From positions 12,702-76,701 of the forward strand of contig JANNYA010000141.1 in assembly GCA_031409855.1 (NCBI GenBank): a stretch of 64,000 nt of DNA, read 5' to 3'. A program made the position numbers and the translations under genes. Positions 28,085 to 37,686 of this stretch are shown in pieces (the stretch's first letter is position 1; each line of letters opens with the position of its first letter). Source of the DNA: JANNYA01 sp031409855 (lineage in GTDB: Bacteria; Pseudomonadota; Gammaproteobacteria; Xanthomonadales; SZUA-5). The notes beneath the pieces were generated by a model. It was not told the origin of the DNA. It saw only the letters and a list, made by a program, of their open reading frames with translations, and did not search any database.

Positions 28085-30973
28085 CTAGAACTTCTGGGTG
28101 TAGCGCAAATAGTAGAAACTGCCTGGGATATCGTAAGACGGATCAAAGCTATTGCCAAATGCAGCTGGCGCTAAGGGTGGGTCTTTGCGAAACAGATTGT
28201 TACCGCCAATCGCGATGCTGGCTTGCCAAGGCAGCTCGTACCCGACTTGCCCATCGAAATAGGTGACGGCGCCGATGCGATGTTCAGGTGCCGCGTTGCC
28301 ATCGCCATCGGTGCGTGCGCCATCCGAACAGGCGAGCCCAACAATGCCTGCCTCGACACTTGTGCAGGTATCATCCACGCTTGAGAAAAAGCGTGCACCA
28401 AGGCGGGCGTTCCAATTGCCGCTGTTCCAGCGCAAATCCAATTTTGAACGTACGCGCCAAGTGACGACAAAATTTGCGGTGTCAGCTTCACCGACCAAGT
28501 TGTCGGGCGGCCCGGCACCGGGGACTTCTTGCACGTAATCCGACAGATAGGTGGTGTCCCAAGCCAAACTGAAACGACCAAAGTCCAGTTCTGGCAGCGC
28601 ATAGTTAAGCCCTAAATCAAAACCACGCACGTCCGTTGTGCCGATATTGGTTGCGGTATCGAAAAAGCTAATAATTTCGCCGCTGGCTGCGCGCGTGATT
28701 TGTTGGCACAACGCCGGGTTTTGGACTGTCTGGACATAGCACTGATCCAAAATAAACTGCGCGCCCAAGCCGCCGACAATCGAGTTTTCAACGTTAACCC
28801 GCCAAAAATCCAGGGTGGTATTGAGTCCTTCAATGTATGCGGGGCTATAGACTAGGCCAATCGATTGGCTGGTTGAGGTTTCGGGCTGCAAATTCGCGTT
28901 GCTGCCGCCGGTGACTCGTTGCTGTGGGCCAGAAAAAATGTAGCTGCCGTTCGCAGGCACACCGGTGGCGACGCAGCGGCGCTGCGTTTCTGGATCTTGC
29001 GCAGTTAGCCGCGAACAGGGGTCGTTGATGTTGGGAAAGCCATCCGCCTGGCCGCCAAATAAGTTGCTGATGTCCGGGGCGCGAAAGCCTTCAGCAAAAC
29101 TTGCGCGTACTACAACTTCATCGTTTGGCTGATAGCGTATGCCGGCTTTCAAATTGGTGGTGTCGCCAAAGGTTGAATAATCCGAAGTGCGCCCCGCAAG
29201 GGAAAGCTCCAGGCCTTTTGCGAACGGTTGATCCGCTAATATCGGCACGCGGAACTCGGCATACGCTTCATCAACGTCGTAGCCGCCATTGGTCGGCAGG
29301 CGTGCGTTCAAGCCGCCCAGTAAGCCTTGCGCGGCAAATGCATCTGGGGAATCAAAGCCACTTTCCTTGCGTGTTTCAACGCCCACCGCCATGCCCAAAA
29401 TGCCCGCCGGTAATTCGAGCAAATCGCCGGTTAAATTCGCATACAAGTATTCCTGGCGGGTTTGGAATAGATCGTGCGCGGTAATGCTGATGTTGTTAAG
29501 CATGGCTTGAGTGACTGAGCCTGGGCCCTGGGTTAGGTTTAGCGGTAAGCAGCCCGCGATCACCGCATTCGGGGTGCCACAAAATGCCACGCCAGCGGCA
29601 TCTCTAAACGATGGCCCGACTGCCGCACGTACAGCGGCCAAATTTACTGCGCCATTGACATTATTCACCGAATCCGAACGCGTAAAAACATAGCCCACGT
29701 CCCAGGTGTAGTATTTTTCACTCAAATCAAAGGCACCGCTGAGGCCAAATAGCGCGCGAAAGGTCGTCACATCACGCGCCGTGCTGCGCCCGCCGGTTTC
29801 GACTAAGCGTCGGCGCACGCGGGTAATGTCGCTGCCAAAAGGGTTGAAAACGCTGTCACGGCTGATGCCAAATGCCGCGCCGGCACCTGCACCGCCATTG
29901 CTTTGAAATGCCAGCGGCGTCGAGGCGAGCAAGGTCTCGTTCGACTCAAAGCTATAAAGCACCTCTGATACTGCAGTAATCTCATCGCTTACTTCGTAGC
30001 GACCGGAGCCGAAAATGCTGTAGCGACTAAATGGCGTCTGGAGAAAATTTTCCGGCGCAAAATTGTAGCCGTCGACGCGGTCATTGAAGGGCTTGAAGTC
30101 GCTCGGCGCGGTGCCGGGGCGGCCCGGAATTAACGTGACGCGTCCCCGTCCTGCCGCATCAAATTGACCAAAGGGGGACGTCGGTGACGCACCTGCAGCG
30201 GCGTCTTGCGGGTTAAAACCAAAGGCAGGTACTCGCGAAATTTCACGATCCCCCGCGCCAATGATTTTTTGCTCGACATAAGAGGCATTAATAAAAACCG
30301 AGCCACGATCACTGCGCGCGCCCATGGTCAACCCAGCGCTGCTGGTTTCACCATCGCCTTCGCTGGTTTGGCCGGTGGTGACTTCTAATTCAGTGCCGTC
30401 AAAATCCGAGCGCAAGATAATGTTCACTACGCCCGCAATTGCATCCGAGCCATACACCGCTGAGGCGCCGTCTTTAAGAACTTCGATACGTTCCACCGCT
30501 GACAACGGCACACTGTTTAGATTGACGCCGCCATCGAGTGAGCCGGCGCTGCCAATCCAGCGTCGACCGTTCACCAATACCAGTGTACGCGCTGAACCCA
30601 AAGAACGTAAATTGACGCGTGTTTCGCCGGTGCCTGCGTTGTTACGCTGGGTGTTGAGGGTGGCGCCGCCTGCAGCAATATCTTGCAAGTAGTCACCAAT
30701 CGTCGGCACGCCGGTAGCGGCCAAATCTTCACGCGTAATCGTCAAAACTGGCTGTGCGGTTTCCGCGTCGACACTGCGAATCCGCGAACCGGTCACCACG
30801 ACCGCGCCGAGTTCGTCCTCGGTGGCGTCCGCAGCAGGCGTGGGAGTTTGCGCAAGCGCCGCCAGCGGATTTGCAAATAGCAGTGCGCTCAGCGCAGCAC
30901 TAATCGCGCCGCTCAGCGCCTTTTCACGCGATTGCCGTGGGTGCCTCGGCAGTGCAGTGGGGGAATGAATCAT
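28085..30973 (-). CDS. TonB-dependent outer-membrane receptor
   Basis: About 962 residues from ATG 30973, which has AAGGA seven bases upstream; the frame extends to 31033. A signal peptide (ALSALLFANPLAALAQ) is followed by a TonB-box-like segment (ELGAVVVTGSRI). The plug domain has TRTLVLVNGRRW-type features (ARTLVLVNGRRWIG, SAVERIEVLKDGASAVYGSDAIAGVVNIIL), and a 22-strand barrel ends in YYLRYTQKF with the terminal aromatic. It imports an unknown substrate (siderophore, sugar, peptide or vitamin) with TonB-ExbB-ExbD energy. Divergent from an AraC-family regulator that is the obvious candidate controller. Confidence 0.93.
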   Translation of the reverse strand: MIHSPTALPRHPRQSREKALSGAISAALSALLFANPLAALAQTPTPAADATEDELGAVVVTGSRIRSVDAETAQPVLTITREDLAATGVPTIGDYLQDIAAGGATLNTQRNNAGTGETRVNLRSLGSARTLVLVNGRRWIGSAGSLDGGVNLNSVPLSAVERIEVLKDGASAVYGSDAIAGVVNIILRSDFDGTELEVTTGQTSEGDGETSSAGLTMGARSDRGSVFINASYVEQKIIGAGDREISRVPAFGFNPQDAAAGASPTSPFGQFDAAGRGRVTLIPGRPGTAPSDFKPFNDRVDGYNFAPENFLQTPFSRYSIFGSGRYEVSDEITAVSEVLYSFESNETLLASTPLAFQSNGGAGAGAAFGISRDSVFNPFGSDITRVRRRLVETGGRSTARDVTTFRALFGLSGAFDLSEKYYTWDVGYVFTRSDSVNNVNGAVNLAAVRAAVGPSFRDAAGVAFCGTPNAVIAGCLPLNLTQGPGSVTQAMLNNISITAHDLFQTRQEYLYANLTGDLLELPAGILGMAVGVETRKESGFDSPDAFAAQGLLGGLNARLPTNGGYDVDEAYAEFRVPILADQPFAKGLELSLAGRTSDYSTFGDTTNLKAGIRYQPNDEVVVRASFAEGFRAPDISNLFGGQADGFPNINDPCSRLTAQDPETQRRCVATGVPANGSYIFSGPQQRVTGGSNANLQPETSTSQSIGLVYSPAYIEGLNTTLDFWRVNVENSIVGGLGAQFILDQCYVQTVQNPALCQQITRAASGEIISFFDTATNIGTTDVRGFDLGLNYALPELDFGRFSLAWDTTYLSDYVQEVPGAGPPDNLVGEADTANFVVTWRVRSKLDLRWNSGNWNARLGARFFSSVDDTCTSVEAGIVGLACSDGARTDGDGNAAPEHRIGAVTYFDGQVGYELPWQASIAIGGNNLFRKDPPLAPAAFGNSFDPSYDIPGSFYYLRYTQKF

Positions 30974-31311
30974 GATGTTTTCCTTCATTGGAGGACCTGC
31001 GGGCACGAGCTGTGCGCCGCTGTGCCAAAACATTTGGCAGTGTCACCACAGTAAAGGCAGTGCCAAACCCCGGGCGTGGCGAAAAGTGCGCGAAGGTGTG
31101 GCGAATAGCGGGAATGACAACGTGCAGTTTGAGCGGGTGCTTGCGCCTGCTTAATCACCCTGGGCCGTGCTGAAACACTGGTGAAAGCCATATGTGGCGC
31201 ATGTGAATCAACATTTCACCGAAATTTCATAGGCAATTTCATCGCTTTTTCAGGACGCCTGCGGCCCCGCCCGCCAAAGCTAGCGCTCAATTGAACGCAA
31301 GAGGTGGGTTT
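30974..31311. promoter_or_regulatory. Divergent control region between the TonB receptor and the AraC regulator
   Basis: These 338 bases separate divergent starts and hold no gene. Three ATTTCA(C/T) heptamers lie at 31213, 31224 and 31236, spaced 11 and 12 bases, about one helical turn. Another direct repeat, GTGGCGAA(A/T)AG, occurs at 31076 and 31098 (22 apart), and GGCAGTG occurs at 31036 and 31056 (20 apart). Helix-phased direct repeats are the usual form of AraC-family sites. Confidence 0.45.
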
Positions 31312-32304
31312 ATGGAATTTTCAATACATGCGTTGCGCGCTGGACTAGAGCCGATGCCAGATCTAACCGGCCTACGTTTTGCCTATGCACTGGGTCGGGC
31401 ACCGCTCGTTTTCGCGGGGCAGGGCACGCTGGTTTTAGCGCTGCGACAGCCGCTAAAAATAAAACTGGGCGAACAAGAATGGCTAATTCCAAAATTTGGC
31501 GCTTATTTCATACCGCCAGAGGAGCGCAATCGCCGTGCGCCATTGAGTGGCGATTGTTTAGGTGCTGAATTCCCCATGATTGAGGCGCAAGCACCGATTT
31601 GTATTCAGGCGCAAAGTGCGGGCCCTTGGCTGATGATTTCAGCGTCAGAGGTTACCTGGCGCGTACTTAGCACCGAGTTGAAGCGTATGGGCGCATCCAG
31701 TTCCCAGCCGGTTGCCGGGCTTTGGCCGAATGCGGGCACCCTAGCGCGCTGGACGCTACAAAAAATTCGCCGCACCCGCCAGATCAATCAAAGCGTGGGC
31801 AACAGCGCTGCAATAATACGGTCAACGCTGGAACCGATTGCGTTGTTTGAGCTGGCGCAGGCGATGCAAACGACGCTTGCCAGCTTTGGCCCCTTGGTTG
31901 AACGCTGCCCGGGGCGCTGGACAAATCAAAAGCTGCAAGTATTTCGCCGCCTCATGCGGGTACGGCAATTTATCGATTTGCGCTGCACGGATAGCTTGCC
32001 AATCGAAAAATTGGCGAGCATGGCAAATTATTCACGCTCGCACTTTATGACCATATTTCGTGAGGTATTTGGCGAAACGCCACACAATCAACTGTTGGAG
32101 CGGCGCTTGAAATTTGCCCAGCGCATGCTGGGGCAACATGGCTACTCGGTGCAAGAAACCACGCTTGCCGCCGGTTTTGAAGACCGCTCATCGTTCTCAA
32201 AGTTGTTTCGGCGTCGCTTTGGTGTGACTGCGCTGGCGACCCGGCAAGCCGCAGTAAGTGGGCAAGCGAGCGGCGCCGCTTGGGGGCGGTTCGTATTGCT
32301 TTGA
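31312..32304 (+). CDS. AraC-family transcriptional regulator
   Basis: About 330 residues. The C-terminal double helix-turn-helix has RQFIDLRCTDSLPIEKLASMANYSRSHFMTIFREVFGETPHNQLLERRL and AGFEDRSSFSKLFRRRFGVT. The N-terminal half is cupin-like in hydrophobic pattern (PLVFAGQGTLVLAL, FGAYFIPPEERN) and should bind a ligand or dimerise. ATG 31312 is preceded by GAGGTGGG, a strong ribosome site; the upstream TTG at 31291 is not needed. Probably regulates the divergent TonB receptor. Confidence 0.9.
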   Translation: MEFSIHALRAGLEPMPDLTGLRFAYALGRAPLVFAGQGTLVLALRQPLKIKLGEQEWLIPKFGAYFIPPEERNRRAPLSGDCLGAEFPMIEAQAPICIQAQSAGPWLMISASEVTWRVLSTELKRMGASSSQPVAGLWPNAGTLARWTLQKIRRTRQINQSVGNSAAIIRSTLEPIALFELAQAMQTTLASFGPLVERCPGRWTNQKLQVFRRLMRVRQFIDLRCTDSLPIEKLASMANYSRSHFMTIFREVFGETPHNQLLERRLKFAQRMLGQHGYSVQETTLAAGFEDRSSFSKLFRRRFGVTALATRQAAVSGQASGAAWGRFVLL

Positions 32305-32351
32305 GGATGCTCGCTCGCGCGGGCCGAAAAAATTGCGCTACGCATAAATTC

Positions 32352-32990
32352 TCAACCCCGCAATAACGCCACAACTCGTGCCTGAGCCCGACTCGAATAC
32401 ACCAATTGCGTATGCGAAAGATTCAATCGTTCGTGATGCGTTAGCCAAGCTGCCTGGGTTTCTTCGATTCCGACCGAGCCATCGTTCTCGGCGTTAAAAC
32501 GCGCGAGCAATTTGCCGCCGCCTAAGCTGCGGGTGCCGGCTATTACGCTGACTTTGATCGTTTCCGGCAAATCCAGCCGAACGCCCTTTAGCAAGGGCGC
32601 GCTGGCATGCCCGAGCATGGTTTTGAAGGGCGTGCGCTGCATTTTTCTGATGACCGCAGAGCCATTAATCGGCGTGCCTAAGCAAACGACGTGCCCGGCG
32701 CAAAGCTCGGGCCGTCGCTGAATGAGATCCAGCACCAGCAAGCCGCCCATGGAGTGCGCAACAAAGTGGCACGGTGCGCCTATGCGTTGTTCAATCAAGC
32801 GCGCGAGTCCGTCCTGATTTTGCTGATAGCCCACCAAGGCACTGGAATAGTGATAGCGATAACAGCGGAAATTGGCACGCACGAGTGCGTTTTTTAGCGG
32901 CCGCATTTGCCATGCGCCCATCCACAAACCATGCACGATCACGACCGGCGCGCCTGAGCTGACCGCATCGCTAGCAGCAAAATCGCTCAT
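32352..32990 (-). CDS. Alpha/beta-hydrolase (lipase-like)
   Basis: A 212-residue hydrolase with VIVHGLWMG (oxyanion region), nucleophile elbow FVAHSMGGLLVLD (Ser), Asp in NAENDGSVG and His in NLSHTQLVYS, giving a complete triad. Similar to small lipase/esterase-like proteins (PGAP1/LipA-like fold). No signal peptide, so probably cytoplasmic. The ATG overlaps the stop of the upstream amidohydrolase-family gene (ATGA), so it is the last gene of a three-gene unit. Substrate unknown. Confidence 0.88.
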   Translation of the reverse strand: MSDFAASDAVSSGAPVVIVHGLWMGAWQMRPLKNALVRANFRCYRYHYSSALVGYQQNQDGLARLIEQRIGAPCHFVAHSMGGLLVLDLIQRRPELCAGHVVCLGTPINGSAVIRKMQRTPFKTMLGHASAPLLKGVRLDLPETIKVSVIAGTRSLGGGKLLARFNAENDGSVGIEETQAAWLTHHERLNLSHTQLVYSSRAQARVVALLRG

Positions 32991-34309
32991 TTAGCGGCAC
33001 ACACGTCACCGTTTTTGCTGCCATAGCGCCCTTGATAGCGTTCGCACAGCGCGGTGTGGCGGCTGTCCAGGGGCGTGTCGACGCCCGCAATAAAAATACG
33101 TTTGATCGGGCTGGTGATTTCTAATACGTCGCCGCGCACCAAAATCAAATTGGCATCTTTGCCGACATCGATACTGCCTAAGCGATCAGACACGCCTAAA
33201 ATTTCTGCGGCGCTCAGGGTAATCGCGCGCAATGCTTGCTCAGGGGGCAGGCCAAAGGCGGCAGCCTGTGCCGCCACGTACGCCAGATTTTTTTCCAAGC
33301 TTGAATCCATGCCGCTGGCATCGGTGGCAATCGCGATTTTGACGCCAGCGGCGTTGAGCTTGCCGGCGGCGGCATAAATGACGTCGTAACCTTCGCTGCG
33401 CCGCAGTGGCAGATTGAACGGCGAGCCTAAAATTAGGCTGACTTTTGCGGCTTTTAGCTCGTCTGCCATACGCCACGCATCAGTAGCACCGACCAAGGTC
33501 AACTTGAGCTTATATTTCGCCGCGAACGCGAGCGCGCCGCGAATTTGCGTAAGTTCCTCCACATGGATAAAGAGGGGCAGTTCACCGTTAATTACCGGCA
33601 GCAGCGCTTTCAGACGTAGATCTTGCGTTGCCGCAGGCGTGCCGGCTTTGGCCCGGTAAGCAATCGCTTCATCAAAGCTCGCCATTAAAATACGTAAATT
33701 CTCGCTCGCGGCCTTGCGCGCTTGTTCAATGGCGGGCTTGGGCAACCAATCGGGCATGCGGGTGCTGGGCCAGTAAATGTGCATCGCCACACTCGGCTTG
33801 AGCGTCATTTCCTCGTAATTCCAGCCGCTCAAATTGATCAATGCCGACTGTCCGGCGATTAAATCCCCACGCGGCACACTCAAAGCAGTAAGCACGCCAC
33901 CAGCGCGCGCGACCGGAATCAAATCACTGTCAGCATGCAGCGCAATTTGGGCAAGCGCGTTCGGATTAACCGCGCCGACTTCAGCGGTATCGATAGTCGC
34001 GCGCACGGCGGCTATTTCAATCAAGCCCAGCGATGAATTGGCGCTAATCAAGCCGGGATAGAGCCGCAAGCCGGTGGCATCTATGCGCATGGCGCTGCCC
34101 GCTTGCGCTAATGCCTCTGCGCCTATGGCTTTGATTTTGCCGCCGTCAATCAGCACGGCGGTATCTGGCAACACCGCACGACTTACCGGATAGACATCTG
34201 CGTGTTCAATCAAAGTCGCTGCAAACGCGCTTTGCGCCGCGCCGACTACGCCCAAAAATGTGGCTACTTTGAGCGCCAAGATCATTCGTTTCATTGGATA
34301 GGTACTCAT
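32987..34309 (-). CDS. Exported amidohydrolase-family protein, metal ligands degenerate
   Basis: About 440 residues with a signal peptide (KRMILALKVATFLGVVGAAQSAFA). The fold of the imidazolonepropionase-like amidohydrolase family is recognisable: LYPGLISANSSLG, PLFIHVEELT, IATDASGM, LGSIDVGKDANLILVRGD. But the HxH motif expected after PGLIDA is N-S-S here, and the usual QH segment is also changed (VGATDAW), so zinc-dependent catalysis looks lost. The start is taken at 34309, two bases past the preceding stop; the frame extends to 34330. Lies between a second amidohydrolase gene and a hydrolase and is probably a partner subunit. Confidence 0.85.
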   Translation of the reverse strand: MSTYPMKRMILALKVATFLGVVGAAQSAFAATLIEHADVYPVSRAVLPDTAVLIDGGKIKAIGAEALAQAGSAMRIDATGLRLYPGLISANSSLGLIEIAAVRATIDTAEVGAVNPNALAQIALHADSDLIPVARAGGVLTALSVPRGDLIAGQSALINLSGWNYEEMTLKPSVAMHIYWPSTRMPDWLPKPAIEQARKAASENLRILMASFDEAIAYRAKAGTPAATQDLRLKALLPVINGELPLFIHVEELTQIRGALAFAAKYKLKLTLVGATDAWRMADELKAAKVSLILGSPFNLPLRRSEGYDVIYAAAGKLNAAGVKIAIATDASGMDSSLEKNLAYVAAQAAAFGLPPEQALRAITLSAAEILGVSDRLGSIDVGKDANLILVRGDVLEITSPIKRIFIAGVDTPLDSRHTALCERYQGRYGSKNGDVCAAK

Positions 34310-34311
34310 GG

Positions 34312-37300
34312 TTATTCGCCGTCGGTGCAAAAATGGCTTGCTTCACCATTATGGTAAAGCCCGCGTTTTGCCATCCAAATGCTGGGCCAGTGTTTGGTGC
34401 TATGCCACTGCAGCGCGACGTTGAGGCGCACGGGGCCAGCTGGCTTTTGCGCCGGGGCCATCGCTGCGGCTAAGCGCTCGGGCAAAGCCGCTTGTATAAG
34501 TGCGGCGCGCGCGCTGTCAACACGCGCTTGCTCTGCTTGATCCGCACTCCGATCAAAATAAACTCGACCGTCAATCCATACGGTATCTACACGCGCCATC
34601 GTCGAGAGTGGCGCATGGTTCCACAGCACCAAATCCGCCGATTTTCCGACTTCTATCGAACCCACTTCGGCATCAATTTGCAGCTGCTTTGCCGGGTTTA
34701 GCGTCACTAATTGCAGCGCTTCGGTTTCGCTCAAATTGCCGTAGCGCACCGCCTTTGCCGCTTCGGTATTTAAGCGCCGCCCTAGGTCTTGGCTATCGGA
34801 ATTCAAGCTAACGTTGACACCTTGGCGCAGCATCATCGCAGCGTTGTTGGGAATGCCATCAATCACTTCCACCTTGAACGCCCACCAGTCGGCAAAAGTG
34901 GACGCGCCTGCGCCTACTTGATTGATTTCTTTGGCAACTTTGTAACCCTCAAGCACATGTTGATAGGCACCAATTTTGAAGCCGAATTCTGCGCTCAACC
35001 TCGCAAACATCAGAATTTCGTCAGCGCGATAGCTGTGTACATGCACCAAGCGCCTGCCTTGCAAAATTTCCAGCAGCGGCTCCAAACGCAAATCGCGTCT
35101 AGTCGAGGCATCGGCTTTGAGCGCCGCACCGTAAGCGCGCGCTTGCGTGAATTGGGCGCGAATGACCGCCTCGACACCCATGCGCGATTGTGGATAGCGG
35201 GTGACGTTGGCATCGCCCCAGTTTGACTGCTTTGGGTTTTCGCCCAGCGCAAATTTGATCGTCGGTATCACGCCGGCAAATTTCAGCGCCTGCGCGCCAA
35301 CACCCCAACGATGCTTGATGATCTGCGCTTGCCCACCGATCGGATTCGCCGAGCCATGCAGAACCTGCGAGGTCGTGGTGCCGCCGGCCAATTCGCGATA
35401 GATATTGATGTCAGTGGGGTCAATAATATCGCCGACGCGCACCTCGGACGTGACTGCGTGCGAGCCTTCATTGACGTTACCGCTGGCGGCAATATGGCTG
35501 TGCGCATCAACAATGCCTGGCGTCAAATGCCGCCCCGTGCCGTCAATCACCTGCGCGTTGGCGGGGGCTTTAAGCGCCGCACCGATGGCCTTGATTCGAC
35601 CATTTTCGATCAACACATCGACATTCGCCTCGGGCGCAGCTTTGCCGGTAATCCATGCGGTGACATTTTTGATTAGTACCGATGTTTGTGGCGCTAACTC
35701 GGCGCGGCCAAATTCACCGGCGGGATAGCGCCAAGCGCTCGGCAAACTTGGCACGGGCGCAATTTCTTGCGGTTTGGCATCCGCATCCGCAACTAAATCA
35801 CCGATGCGAACCAAACTAATCGGATGGGACACGCCCGCCGCATCTAACCATCGGCCACTCAGCCGTGCGTCTTTATCGCCTGCCTCACTCAGCGTCAAAT
35901 CCATGCTGAGTGCCGCATTCTCAGGCGCAGCATTGAGCGCAGCCACCGCCGTTTTTGGGAACTGCAGCAACACCCGTGCGCCATCGCGCGTTAGCGCTAT
36001 TTTTGCCGCTTCGGCTTTGGTCTTGTCAGTGGCATTTTCGGCAAGCGGGTACGAAGCACTATCAGAGGCAATGATTAGCTCCTGCGCGTTTTTCGTGCCT
36101 GCCGTGAAACGCCAGCGGCCTTCGAGCGTGGCGGCGTCGAGCGGCACAATGACCTCGCGGCTGCCATCGACCCACATCTCATAAATTTTTGCTTTCTCAT
36201 CAGTCAAAAAGTTGTCGTCGCTAATGCTGAAGCTAGCCAGCGCCCCAGCTTTGAGCGTACCCATTTGCGGCATGCCAATCATCGAAGCAGGTACATCAGT
36301 CAAGGCGGCTAAAGCGCTGGTTTCGCTCAAGCCGTAACGAATCGCTTTGCGCAAATTCGGCGCAAAATTGGCTTCAGGCGTTTCCATGCCAAACGCGCTC
36401 AAAGCAAAGCGAAATTTTTTCTCACTTAAGATGCGGGGGTTAAACGGCGCATATTGCCAATGCTCAAGCTCCGCTAACGAGACATCCAACGCCTTTTCTG
36501 GGTCATCAATCTCAGGTGCGACAGGAAAGTTCAGCGGCAGCACGAGCGGCGTCGCTAAATTGAGGTTTTTCACGACGCGGTATTCAGCGCCGGAGCCCAC
36601 CGAAATGAGCTTGAGTTTGTTTTCGTCAGCCAAGGCCTGGGCGCGCGCCAAATCGAGCTCATTGCGCGCAAATAGCATCAGTGGCTGCTGCGCTAACGCT
36701 GCGGGCGTCAACGCATCGAGTGCGCGATTCGCTTCGGGCCGCTCTAGATCTTGACCTTGAGCGATCTGGGCCAGGCGTTGATGCTGCCAACGTGCGTCAA
36801 TAAATGCCTGGCGTAGCAGCGCGATTGCGCCCATATAGCTGGTCGGGTAGCTGCCAGAGAAATCGAAAATCTGATCAATTGCGGCATCGCTGGTAACCTC
36901 ACTGGCGATCAAATTTTGCTGGGCGCTCGCCTTGGCGCGCAAGGAAACCAGCGCGCTTGAGCCGCGCAATAAGCCATCCGCGCCGTGGCTAAGCACGTAG
37001 CCAAAGCCCAGTTTACGTAAGGCGCTGAGCTTAGCCTCATCAAACTTTAACGCCGCAGCGACGCTGCGCTCCGGGCAAATCATCTTGTTCCAATGGCCGC
37101 CCGCTTGCGCCACGGCGGGTGCTTCGCCGCCTGGCCCAGGCGGTGCCTCAGGCGGCACAAAGCCGATATTGCTGCTTGATGCACAAGCAAACGCCGGATC
37201 ACTGACCGCCGTGCTCGCCAAATCAATAAACGCAGGCCGGATCGTTTTGCCCATCACATCAATCACTGCCGCACCGGCGGGCGGCGCACGCCCAGCGGGC

Positions 37301-37506
37301 AAAACTTCACGCACTCGCCCTGCGTCAATCACCAAAGTTGCATCCTTGCGGATGTCCGTAGCACTCACGTAAATCCGTGCATTGGTCAGCGCATACAGCC
37401 GCTGTGGCGCGTGGCTGATCTCGATTTCAGGGCGGGTGGAAACTTGTGCGATAGCCTGCTGACACAGCAAAGCCAGTGCGGCGGCAACGGGTAAACGGGT
37501 GAGCAT
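34312..37506 (-). CDS. Exported tandem amidohydrolase, one degenerate and one intact domain
   Basis: About 1064 residues: signal peptide (MLTRLPVAAALALLCQQAIA), then two amidohydrolase domains. The N-half (about 20-480) has IRPAFIDLASTAVS where PGLIDxHxH is expected, so its metal site is missing. The C-half (about 640-1060) is intact: LTPGIVDAHSHIAASG, RLVHVHSYRADE, GAYQHVLEGYK, VSLNSDSQD and GSIEVGKSADLVLWN. ATG 37506 gives a clean signal peptide. The longer ORF to 37575 would begin inside a terminator hairpin. Probably periplasmic, acting on an amide, peptide or cyclic substrate; the substrate cannot be named. Confidence 0.88.
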   Translation of the reverse strand: MLTRLPVAAALALLCQQAIAQVSTRPEIEISHAPQRLYALTNARIYVSATDIRKDATLVIDAGRVREVLPAGRAPPAGAAVIDVMGKTIRPAFIDLASTAVSDPAFACASSSNIGFVPPEAPPGPGGEAPAVAQAGGHWNKMICPERSVAAALKFDEAKLSALRKLGFGYVLSHGADGLLRGSSALVSLRAKASAQQNLIASEVTSDAAIDQIFDFSGSYPTSYMGAIALLRQAFIDARWQHQRLAQIAQGQDLERPEANRALDALTPAALAQQPLMLFARNELDLARAQALADENKLKLISVGSGAEYRVVKNLNLATPLVLPLNFPVAPEIDDPEKALDVSLAELEHWQYAPFNPRILSEKKFRFALSAFGMETPEANFAPNLRKAIRYGLSETSALAALTDVPASMIGMPQMGTLKAGALASFSISDDNFLTDEKAKIYEMWVDGSREVIVPLDAATLEGRWRFTAGTKNAQELIIASDSASYPLAENATDKTKAEAAKIALTRDGARVLLQFPKTAVAALNAAPENAALSMDLTLSEAGDKDARLSGRWLDAAGVSHPISLVRIGDLVADADAKPQEIAPVPSLPSAWRYPAGEFGRAELAPQTSVLIKNVTAWITGKAAPEANVDVLIENGRIKAIGAALKAPANAQVIDGTGRHLTPGIVDAHSHIAASGNVNEGSHAVTSEVRVGDIIDPTDINIYRELAGGTTTSQVLHGSANPIGGQAQIIKHRWGVGAQALKFAGVIPTIKFALGENPKQSNWGDANVTRYPQSRMGVEAVIRAQFTQARAYGAALKADASTRRDLRLEPLLEILQGRRLVHVHSYRADEILMFARLSAEFGFKIGAYQHVLEGYKVAKEINQVGAGASTFADWWAFKVEVIDGIPNNAAMMLRQGVNVSLNSDSQDLGRRLNTEAAKAVRYGNLSETEALQLVTLNPAKQLQIDAEVGSIEVGKSADLVLWNHAPLSTMARVDTVWIDGRVYFDRSADQAEQARVDSARAALIQAALPERLAAAMAPAQKPAGPVRLNVALQWHSTKHWPSIWMAKRGLYHNGEASHFCTDGE

Positions 37507-37573
37507 AGAGTGCAGCCATAGAATGCGCGGTGGAGCGCAAGCATGCATCGCCATGGCGTATTCTCGCCCTGCC

Positions 37574-37642
37574 AAAAGTCACGGTGATGCGTGACTTTTT
37601 GCAAGTTGTAAATGCAGAAAAGGGCCGCTAGGGCCCTTCTGC
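37574..37642 (-). terminator. Double hairpin after glutaryl-CoA dehydrogenase
   Basis: Hairpin 1 (37574-37599) is a 10-bp stem AAAAGTCACG/CGTGACTTTT with T-runs on both strands. Hairpin 2 (37614-37642), GCAGAAAAGGGCC/GGGCCCTTCTGC, has one bulge. They lie between the dehydrogenase stop and the start of the amidohydrolase gene, so they separate the two transcripts. Confidence 0.75.
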
Positions 37643-37686
37643 TGAAACTTCAAAAATTGATTAGTCGGCCAATGTTGCCGCCCAAA

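Noticed and set aside
37507..37575. Longer start for the tandem amidohydrolase
   Set aside because: It would begin inside the terminator hairpin after gcdH and place a non-signal sequence before a clean signal peptide.
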